Under the pieces are notes generated by a model. It was not told the DNA's origin. It worked only from the letters and a program-made list of their open reading frames with translations, and made no database searches. A stretch of 64,000 bases of DNA, from NCBI RefSeq assembly GCF_003664995.1, contig NZ_JFHL01000002.1:372001-436000 (forward strand), in the 5' to 3' direction. Position numbers and translations under genes: made by a program. Of this stretch, positions 1 to 7,135 are shown one piece after another. The stretch's first letter is position 1. Every line of letters starts with the position of its first letter. Origin of the DNA: Mesotoga sp. BH458_6_3_2_1. Lineage in GTDB: Bacteria; Thermotogota; Thermotogae; Petrotogales; Kosmotogaceae.

Positions 1-1332
1 GGGCGACTGAGGCACGGTCGCGGGATCGACAATAGCTGCGTTTCCAACTACGGCAGCTTCACTGATCTTCGCCTCTTCAAGTCTCTCAAGAAGCAGAGTG
101 TACAGGCTCTCTTTCACTGCTATTTGCCTCTCCAGATCGAGCAGCTGTTGCTCTTTCGCGGGTAGATTTCTCAGTTCAGACTGATATTGATCCCTCAGGA
201 GAGCTACCGCCTGAATCGAAGCTTGAAGGATTTGAAATCCGGCTTCTGAACTGATGACGCCTGTTATTATCTGCTGGTATGCGGGATTCAGCGTCATACC
301 CTGCCCAGAGACTATGAACTCATTCTGAATTTGCTCTGCAATCAGGCTTTCAGTCTTCGAAATCTCCGTGATTTTCGATCTAACTCTTGGGTCGGTTTTT
401 GGATACTGTTCTTCCAAGGAAGCAAGTTCAACTTGAAGAGTAGCGAGGTTCTGCCTCAGACTGGTCAGCACAGGATTGACAGAAAAACTCTCAGATGTCT
501 GCACCCAAAGTGCCTTTATGCTTTTCGAATCATCACTATCGAAGTCATCGAGCATACTCTGATAAGTTTCGATTTCGGCCTTTTTCTCCTCAGCAGATAT
601 CATAAGCTCATTGTACTGATTGTCATAGCCGCTAAGCATCTGAAAGAGCTGGTCGGCATGCTTGTCCAGGACATAGATACCTGTCTCCTCTTTAAACTGT
701 TTAATTTTATCTGTAGCCTCATTCAGATCGCTCTCTAGAAGTGGAATCTGTGCTTCAATGAATTCTCGTTTCCTTGTCAGGTCTCTTTTTGAGAGTTCTG
801 CCAATTTAGTGTTGTAAACATCGGCCAGGGTATTTGCGATGTCCCTTGCAAGAATGGGTTCTTTGTTCTGTACGGAGACTCTGACAATCCTGGTATCTTT
901 AACAGGTGATACGGTTATCATCGACGAAATGCTTCGCGTGAGAGAGGTTATAAGATCGCGGTCCGAATATCCTTCAGATAGCAGCCGGGCCTTCGCTTCT
1001 TCTGAATAAACCCTGTCAACCAAACCCAAAACTTCAATTATCTCTTCAATATTAGTTCTGCTTTTGATCAGTTCAACTTCTGTCGAGATGTTTGATCCTG
1101 AACTTCCTGTAAGTGAACTACTGAATAGATCACCTACTGAAGATTGAGAAGTAGGATCAACCTTGATGGTGACGCTGGCTTCATATATGGGTGTAGCGAA
1201 AATTAGGTAAATTCCTGTGACAACAACCACGGCCAGTACAATTGAAACGAAAAGAATCATTCGTTTCTTAAACATTCTAAAAATGTCTTCAAGAGTTAGT
1301 TCCCTATAATCGCTACCCTCGAACTCGCTCAC
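1..1332 (-). CDS. Wzz/GumC-type polysaccharide chain-length protein (3' end outside window)
   Basis: Partial gene: the first 444 codons are present and the frame stays open to the left edge. The start is a GTG at 1332 preceded by GGAGGTG. A short cytoplasmic N-terminus is followed by a membrane segment at about residues 25-45, then the Wzz domain (ATPIYEASVTIKVDPTS) and a long polar, coiled-coil-like periplasmic stretch. The visible end reads IVDPATVPQSP, the proline-rich turn that in this family precedes the second membrane helix. Family role: controls polymer length and export of exopolysaccharide at the inner membrane. It lies 14 bases after a PHP-type phosphatase and downstream of the SLBB export gene, so an export module is clear. 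Many such proteins carry a C-terminal tyrosine kinase; that part would lie outside the window. Confidence 0.9.
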   Translation of the reverse strand, partial: MSEFEGSDYRELTLEDIFRMFKKRMILFVSIVLAVVVVTGIYLIFATPIYEASVTIKVDPTSQSSVGDLFSSSLTGSSGSNISTEVELIKSRTNIEEIIEVLGLVDRVYSEEAKARLLSEGYSDRDLITSLTRSISSMITVSPVKDTRIVRVSVQNKEPILARDIANTLADVYNTKLAELSKRDLTRKREFIEAQIPLLESDLNEATDKIKQFKEETGIYVLDKHADQLFQMLSGYDNQYNELMISAEEKKAEIETYQSMLDDFDSDDSKSIKALWVQTSESFSVNPVLTSLRQNLATLQVELASLEEQYPKTDPRVRSKITEISKTESLIAEQIQNEFIVSGQGMTLNPAYQQIITGVISSEAGFQILQASIQAVALLRDQYQSELRNLPAKEQQLLDLERQIAVKESLYTLLLERLEEAKISEAAVVGNAAIVDPATVPQSP

Positions 1333-1346
1333 GAAAGCACCTCCAT

Positions 1347-2009
1347 CTATAGATAATAGTCATTCAGAAAAAGTTCGTATCGATCATCGCCGAAATCTAT
1401 GAGCAGTCTTCCGTCGTTTATTCTGTGCTTGTCGCTTCCGGTGACGTCGGCAGTTCTCTCTTCAATAAGAGCTTTGGCTTTTGGATCTCTATCAAGACTG
1501 TTCCAGTTTACCTGAAATAGAACTCCCATGTCCCTAAGCCGCGAGATATCCCCTGTAAGCTTCGTTTTTCCAAAGAGGAATCCACTTTTCTTGAAGAAGT
1601 AATCATACCTTTCCACGTGAGCGAGCAAAACCCTGAAACCTTTTGCTTGAAGCTTCTCTATCACTTCGAAAAGGTAATGAGGTTTTTGCTGAGTTGGAAG
1701 CTCAACCAAAATAATATCGGACTCACCCATAGAAATCAGGTTGCGTTCAAGAACCTCGGGCCTTAGAAATATCTCAGAGCCAAGCAATACCTCGACTGAA
1801 TGACCGTTCAATTCAGACTCAAATTCATTCCACCTTTTCATGATCTCCGATGTGCTTGTTGGACTCCTTGGAGACAAGAAATGTGGTGTCAAGTATAATC
1901 TCTCGACTCCTTTTACTTTCATCTCTTCCAGGAGCGTAATTGACTCCTGAATACTTTCAACACCGTCATCTACTGCCGGAAGCAGATGACAATGAGAATC
2001 AATGTTCAA
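1347..2009 (-). CDS. CpsB/YwqE-type PHP tyrosine-protein phosphatase
   Basis: 220 residues, the usual family size. The metal-binding PHP signature is at the N-terminus (DSHCHLLPAVDDG, residues 4-16), with further ligands in LAHVERY (near 128) and GSDKHR (near 193). The family is a manganese-dependent protein-tyrosine phosphatase that dephosphorylates the tyrosine kinase or co-polymerase controlling capsule or EPS length. The start is a TTG (2009) just after the SLBB stop with GAGG upstream; no ATG gives the N-terminal PHP motif. The neighbours are the SLBB exporter upstream and Wzz downstream, which fits a kinase/phosphatase switch for polymer length. The gene symbol is left blank because cpsB, capC and ywqE naming differs between groups. 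Confidence 0.9.
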   Translation of the reverse strand: MNIDSHCHLLPAVDDGVESIQESITLLEEMKVKGVERLYLTPHFLSPRSPTSTSEIMKRWNEFESELNGHSVEVLLGSEIFLRPEVLERNLISMGESDIILVELPTQQKPHYLFEVIEKLQAKGFRVLLAHVERYDYFFKKSGFLFGKTKLTGDISRLRDMGVLFQVNWNSLDRDPKAKALIEERTADVTGSDKHRINDGRLLIDFGDDRYELFLNDYYL

Positions 2010-2021
2010 TACAGTTCAACC

Positions 2022-5000
2022 TCACTTGAAAATGCCGACAGCAGAATTCACTATGCTGAGGGATGAAGCAACAATCGACATTATATCTTTTATATTGACG
2101 ATCGACGATTGAGGAACGAATATGATGTTGCCTGGCAAAAGTGGAACACTGCCCTTTGCAGGCTTCCCCTTCTGCTGATCGAGGTCAAGAACAAGCGGTT
2201 GCTCTTCAAGATTCTGGAATAGCAGCGCATTACCGAGTACGGCATAACTGGTCGGACCGCCGGCCTCGATTACCGCTTCAATTGCAGTCATGCCTTCATA
2301 GAATCTTACTACTCCAGGTCTCTGTACTTCACCGAAAACGTACACTCTGGCCGGTTCAGAATAAGGTACGTAGATAGTTGATCCAGGAGAAACGACCTTT
2401 CTAGTAAGTGAGATGAAGTCCTCTGGTGTAGTGGATATCTCTTCGGTTTTTCCTTCCGAAGAAATGAATATTCGTCCTCTCGTTTCAAAGTTGGATAGAC
2501 CGCCAGCAAGGCTTAGAAGTTCGGCAAGTGATAGATCTCCATATTCCGAGACCGAAAACACTCCCGGCGACTTCACGTCACCAATTACTGTGACGAAAGA
2601 CTCATAGTTCTTCAGTGCAACTATAGTATCCTCATCTGCCAGGTGGCTTCTGGCCAACTCCTCAGTTTTGCGCGCATCGATTAGCTGGACTCTTCCGTCA
2701 CTTCCTACAAGGCTTAACGTAGTCACTGATTGATCAAGTCCTCCCGCTACTGCAATTACCGTCGCTATAGAAGGCCTGGCACCATCGATTTCGTACTTTC
2801 CGGGCCTTGCGATTTCTCCGAGGATCGTAACAGAAATGGATGATTTGCTTGATACATAGACAAACGAGTTGTCTGAAAGCGAATCTCCACGCTTCTGCAG
2901 GACAGATGTAGTGAATTCGTTATAGAACTTCCCATCCTGAACTGCTATCTTGTCAACGATGTTCTCATCTATGAGGCCTCCGGCCCTCGCCAGTGTGTCA
3001 GATAGAGAATGACTCTCATCGGGATTGAAAGTGTACAGGCCGGGGCTGTTAACTGCACCTAGAACAGTAATTCGAATTACCTGCTTTGGCACTAAAACTG
3101 TGCTGCCAGCCTCAATAGAGGCATCCTTTCCTTCGTTCTTGATCTGAGAAAGACTCATTGGGAGGATCTCTCCAGATGGCAGCAAAATCCTTATTTGATC
3201 AGCAGCAGAGGCCTTTTCTCCCCCGGCTCTTGCCAGTATCCTCAGAATCGTTATTTCCTCTTCCAATGCAAATTCGTATTTGCCCGGTGAGTTAACCTCA
3301 CCGCTGACATATATGAACCGATCATCTCCAGCTACGTAAACAGTTTGACCACCGGCCAACGGCACATCGTTTCCTTCGACAAGATCAAGCCAAAAAATCT
3401 CCCTGTCATGATCACTAATTTTGATGTTGGTTGCAGCTCTCTCAGTTAGTCCACCGGCCTTTGAAATCGCCAGTAGCACTGTTGGAGATTCATTTTTAGC
3501 AAATTCGACCATACCCGGGTTCTTAACCTCTCCAATTACACTTACTCTAACTGGTTCATATATCGGGACATAAACGAAAGAACCATCCTCCAGGCTCAAA
3601 TCCAGTGCCTTTCCAAGGAGTATTGGGTCAACGCTCGCTGTGGTTGTTCTTCCAAAGGGATCAGTAATTTGAATCTTGTTGCCTAGAGCCAGTGGGGTCA
3701 TTCCTCCCGCGCGAGCAAGGAGAGTTGTCAGAGTGATTTTGTCTCCAGGTTCAAACTGCACCAACCCTGGATTATTTACGGCACCGACCACAAAGACCTG
3801 GCGTACTACATCTGGATAGACAACTATCGATCCTGGCGACAGGATCATATCGTTGTCTTTGAGATCCGAAATTTGCCGTTCCCTCTTTGATCCATCCGGA
3901 AGGATTACAGTGACCCTACCACTTGAATCAAAGTCGAGCTGATTCTGTTTTGCGAGAGCTGTTCTCAATGTAATCTCTTCGTTACTTGCAAAATCGACTC
4001 TTCCGCCTTTCTCTCTAGAGATTACATAGACAAATCTACCGTAAGTCTCAGGAACATATATTAACGAGCCGCTCGCTATCTGCGGGTCTTGAATTGAGCC
4101 TCTAAGTATTTCCTGAAGATCAAGCCTTCTTCTCCCACTCACATCGACAATTTCGATCTCCGCAGTTAGAGGGTCAGTCAAACCGCCCGATATGGCAATG
4201 AGTTTAGTTAACGTTGGGTTTGACTCTTCGCGACTTATCAGCTTCATTCCCGGTTCTCTCACTCCGCCTAGAATGTAGACATATTTCGAAGCCATTTCAG
4301 GAACAAAGACGGTGGCGCCGTCTGGGATGCTGGGAATAGGATCACGCGAAAGATCTTCTACTGAATAAGTGACTGTTGAAGCAGACTTAGAGTCAATTAC
4401 TGCAATATTGTATCTGTCGGCCAGATCGGTAATGCCGCCTGCGGCGGCAATTACTGTCGAAAGATTGAAAGGAATGACCGGCTTCAGGGTGACCGTACCG
4501 GGACTTCGCACCTGGCCAAGCACATTTGCCACATTGCTTGCCTGAGGATAGAAGATCACACTTCCGGTTTCCAGCTTCCAATCGGATTGTCCAAGAGAAC
4601 TTACCGGAATCTCAAACTTGTCACCTTCTGGCGAAATTACCAGAATTTCTTTTTCTGATGAAATCTCCACAAGATTCAGTTTTGCAAGAGCATTTCTCAA
4701 AGTGATACTCTCTCCTGCTGAAAAATCAACCTTACCACCACTCTCTTCCGAGATTACATAAACAAACCTATTATCAATTCTGGGAACGTAGATCAAGTCA
4801 TCATATTTGATTGAAGGGTCTTTGGAAGCACCTCTTAGAACTTCATCAAGATCAATTTCGGTAGCATCAGAACCTGAGAGAATCTGTATAGAAGAAATAT
4901 CGGCATTCTGCGTGAAGCCTCCACTTGTACTGATCGCGCGGGTTAACAAGAGGTCATCTTTGTCAAGCTCAACTTTCCCAGGTCTTCCCACCTCTCCGAA

Positions 5001-6749
5001 CACATATATCCAGGTACTGGTATCGGGGACTATTACAATCGAACCCGTTTCAAGGCCATAGTCGTCAAAAGATAGTCTGGAAATTGATAAAAGTTGACTC
5101 CCGCCTGATGCGTCAATGATTGAAATTTCCTTGTCTGAACTGAGATTAAGTAGATTAATTTTCGCCAGCAAGTTCCTAAGAGTGAAGGACTCCTTCTCGC
5201 TAAAATCGACTCTTCCGCCCTCTGTTGAAGAGATAACGTACACGTATCGTTGTTCCTTTTCCTTGACGTTAACTATTGACTGAGGACTTAGAATCAGAGG
5301 GCTTTTCGTCGATTCCTCAACAGAGAACAATCTAGTCCCTGACTCGGTTACTAACTCGACCATACCTGCGCTCTGAGTGACTCCTCCGGACTTGGCAATT
5401 GCCTTTCCAAGAGTAATCTCTTCGAAGTTAGCAAATGGTATTGAACCGGGATTCATGACCTCGCCAGTTACGAACACGTTCTTCTCTCCGCGAGGTAATA
5501 TTATCATCGATCCAGGCTCCAGTTCAGCGTCTTCTTTCTGTGAGAACTCTAATCGCTCTCCTGAAGGCTCTACCACAACTATCGAATCTTGATTTGTGGG
5601 ATCGTAAAGATCAACCTTCACCAGCGCGCTCAGAAGAGAGAGTTTTTCGTCTGTACTGAACTCAACTTTTCCTCCAAATGATGCAGAGGCGATGTACACA
5701 AATCGTTCCTGTTGACGAGGAACGAATATCGTATCGCCAGGATTCAGGGAAATGTCTTCGACTGAGCCACTAAAGAGAGAACTAACTTCTACTGATTCAG
5801 GTACTGTAAGGCCAATCCTTAAAATATACAGTTCATCAGAAGCTGTCTGTCTTAGCCCGCCAACCTTTCCAATCGCCTGCAATAGAGTTAGTTTCTCATG
5901 ATAGGGAATTGATGCTGGATTGTTGAACTCGCCCAGAAGTTTTACGGATTTTGAGGAGGAATCATTTGCAATGACGATACTTCCTGCAGGCAACTGGATG
6001 TCTTTGTCTCTTCCGGAGAGAATAGCGTTCAGGTTTATTGTGGTAGTGTTGCCTTCAATATCATCACTGATTAATAGGATCTCTTCATTGTCGGCTCCTT
6101 CTGTCAATCCTCCTGACTTAGCAATCACCTGGGTTAGAGTAATTCCGGGATTGAACTTCACAAGAGTAGGAGATCTAAACTCACCCATCGTCATTATCCA
6201 CGCCCGCGCACCGGCAGGTACGAATAGAGTTGAACCCTCAAGTAGTCTTTCTGTAAGAGCCGCTCCCCCATAGAGAATCGAAGACAGGTCAATTTGCTTT
6301 CTAGACCCATCCTTTCCCACAACAAATGAAGAAGAAAGATCCGCACCATCTCTTAGGCCACCGGCAAGTGCCAGGAGTTGAGAAATCCCAATTGTAGTAT
6401 CATGCCATTCTATGGCTCCAGGTTTGCTTACTTCACCAAGAACATAGAACATGAAAGGAGCAAACGATTTTACTGATACTGTTACTTGCGGTTTTGATGT
6501 CAATATGCCCTGGCTGAGAAACTGGGATGACAACAACGACTGGATTTCTTCAAGAGTTTTTCCAAGTAACATTACATTCCCAAGCGGACGCACAGAAGCA
6601 GTACCGTCTGGCCCCACGAGGGCTTCGCTGGAAAGATCAGCGGAACCATAGACAGAAACTGTCAAGAGGTCGCCCGGTCTAACCGAGTATCCAAACAGAA
6701 AGACCGTAAGCAATAACAGGACCGAAAGTGAGATAATTCTCACACGCAT
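2022..6749 (-). CDS. Giant polysaccharide export protein with about 18 SLBB units
   Basis: 1575 residues, several times longer than ordinary Wza-type exporters (about 350-400). It begins with a signal peptide (RIISLSVLLLLTVFLFGYS), then one Poly_export domain (YSVRPGDLLTVSVYG, residues 21-35, to about 90). After that come about 18 SLBB-like units of roughly 80 residues, counted by the strand motif hydrophobic-GEVxxPGxhxF. Fourteen have the standard GE(V/I/F)xxPG form. Four (the 4th, 6th, 8th and 11th) have a variant in which the turn becomes S-x-x-x-GG-(K/R)-V-(D/E)F and the usual AGG after the helix is replaced by residues such as AK(L/I)NL. No membrane barrel is obvious; the C-terminus ends in a short amphipathic helix (DIMSIVASSLSIVNSAVGI). 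It probably forms an extended periplasmic or toga-spanning conduit for exopolysaccharide. Start ATG with AAGGAGG. Confidence 0.88.
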   Translation of the reverse strand: MRVRIISLSVLLLLTVFLFGYSVRPGDLLTVSVYGSADLSSEALVGPDGTASVRPLGNVMLLGKTLEEIQSLLSSQFLSQGILTSKPQVTVSVKSFAPFMFYVLGEVSKPGAIEWHDTTIGISQLLALAGGLRDGADLSSSFVVGKDGSRKQIDLSSILYGGAALTERLLEGSTLFVPAGARAWIMTMGEFRSPTLVKFNPGITLTQVIAKSGGLTEGADNEEILLISDDIEGNTTTINLNAILSGRDKDIQLPAGSIVIANDSSSKSVKLLGEFNNPASIPYHEKLTLLQAIGKVGGLRQTASDELYILRIGLTVPESVEVSSLFSGSVEDISLNPGDTIFVPRQQERFVYIASASFGGKVEFSTDEKLSLLSALVKVDLYDPTNQDSIVVVEPSGERLEFSQKEDAELEPGSMIILPRGEKNVFVTGEVMNPGSIPFANFEEITLGKAIAKSGGVTQSAGMVELVTESGTRLFSVEESTKSPLILSPQSIVNVKEKEQRYVYVISSTEGGRVDFSEKESFTLRNLLAKINLLNLSSDKEISIIDASGGSQLLSISRLSFDDYGLETGSIVIVPDTSTWIYVFGEVGRPGKVELDKDDLLLTRAISTSGGFTQNADISSIQILSGSDATEIDLDEVLRGASKDPSIKYDDLIYVPRIDNRFVYVISEESGGKVDFSAGESITLRNALAKLNLVEISSEKEILVISPEGDKFEIPVSSLGQSDWKLETGSVIFYPQASNVANVLGQVRSPGTVTLKPVIPFNLSTVIAAAGGITDLADRYNIAVIDSKSASTVTYSVEDLSRDPIPSIPDGATVFVPEMASKYVYILGGVREPGMKLISREESNPTLTKLIAISGGLTDPLTAEIEIVDVSGRRRLDLQEILRGSIQDPQIASGSLIYVPETYGRFVYVISREKGGRVDFASNEEITLRTALAKQNQLDFDSSGRVTVILPDGSKRERQISDLKDNDMILSPGSIVVYPDVVRQVFVVGAVNNPGLVQFEPGDKITLTTLLARAGGMTPLALGNKIQITDPFGRTTTASVDPILLGKALDLSLEDGSFVYVPIYEPVRVSVIGEVKNPGMVEFAKNESPTVLLAISKAGGLTERAATNIKISDHDREIFWLDLVEGNDVPLAGGQTVYVAGDDRFIYVSGEVNSPGKYEFALEEEITILRILARAGGEKASAADQIRILLPSGEILPMSLSQIKNEGKDASIEAGSTVLVPKQVIRITVLGAVNSPGLYTFNPDESHSLSDTLARAGGLIDENIVDKIAVQDGKFYNEFTTSVLQKRGDSLSDNSFVYVSSKSSISVTILGEIARPGKYEIDGARPSIATVIAVAGGLDQSVTTLSLVGSDGRVQLIDARKTEELARSHLADEDTIVALKNYESFVTVIGDVKSPGVFSVSEYGDLSLAELLSLAGGLSNFETRGRIFISSEGKTEEISTTPEDFISLTRKVVSPGSTIYVPYSEPARVYVFGEVQRPGVVRFYEGMTAIEAVIEAGGPTSYAVLGNALLFQNLEEQPLVLDLDQQKGKPAKGSVPLLPGNIIFVPQSSIVNIKDIMSIVASSLSIVNSAVGIFK

Positions 6750-6772
6750 ATGACTTCCTCCTTATATTGTAA

Positions 6773-7135
6773 TCATTTCTCTTCCCCGAGAAGCTCTTCA
6801 ACCAACGATTTGAGCTCCGAAAAATCAGGAGACTTAACTACGTAGGCGTCAGCAGCCCAGGAAGATAGATCATGCTTATAATGTGTGTAGGCGGTTAGAA
6901 GCACAATTTTCTTCTCAGGGTATTGCTTGCGTATTGTTCCGGCAAGTTCGAGGCCATTCATCCCTTGCATTTCAATGTCAATAGTTATGAGGTTGAACGA
7001 AGTATCAAGATTGAGAATTCCTATTGCTTCTTCAGCACTACTGGCGCTCACCACTTCGAAGCCAGACTCCTCAAGTTCTTCTTCGAGAAGCAGTCTCATG
7101 TTCTTTTCATCTTCAACTATCAGTATCCTTTTCAA
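6773..7135 (-). CDS. Stand-alone response-regulator receiver protein
   Basis: 120 residues forming a single CheY/Spo0F-like receiver and no output domain. Acidic pocket ED at residues 7-8 (ILIVEDEKN), phospho-acceptor Asp in LITIDIEM, conserved Thr in VLLTAY and conserved Lys in AYVVKSPD. The start is chosen as TTG at 7135, 7 bases after GGGAGG; the longer in-frame extension reads through the kinase gene and has no receiver features. It overlaps the 3' end of the histidine kinase by 23 bases, so the two are translationally coupled and form a cognate pair. With no DNA-binding domain it must act by protein contact or as a phosphorelay step. The SLBB exporter follows 23 bases downstream, so control of EPS export is a reasonable inference, not shown. 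Confidence 0.9.
   Translation of the reverse strand: MKRILIVEDEKNMRLLLEEELEESGFEVVSASSAEEAIGILNLDTSFNLITIDIEMQGMNGLELAGTIRKQYPEKKIVLLTAYTHYKHDLSSWAADAYVVKSPDFSELKSLVEELLGEEK

Noticed and set aside
331-738. Plus-strand frame of 135 codons
   Set aside because: It is opposite the well-supported Wzz coding region and has no start signal.
2141-6651. Several plus-strand frames opposite the SLBB gene
   Set aside because: They are by-products of the biased, repeated SLBB coding sequence.
2022-6749. Assembly-made duplication in the SLBB gene
   Set aside because: The units are too diverged at DNA level to come from misassembly, and the frame is intact throughout.
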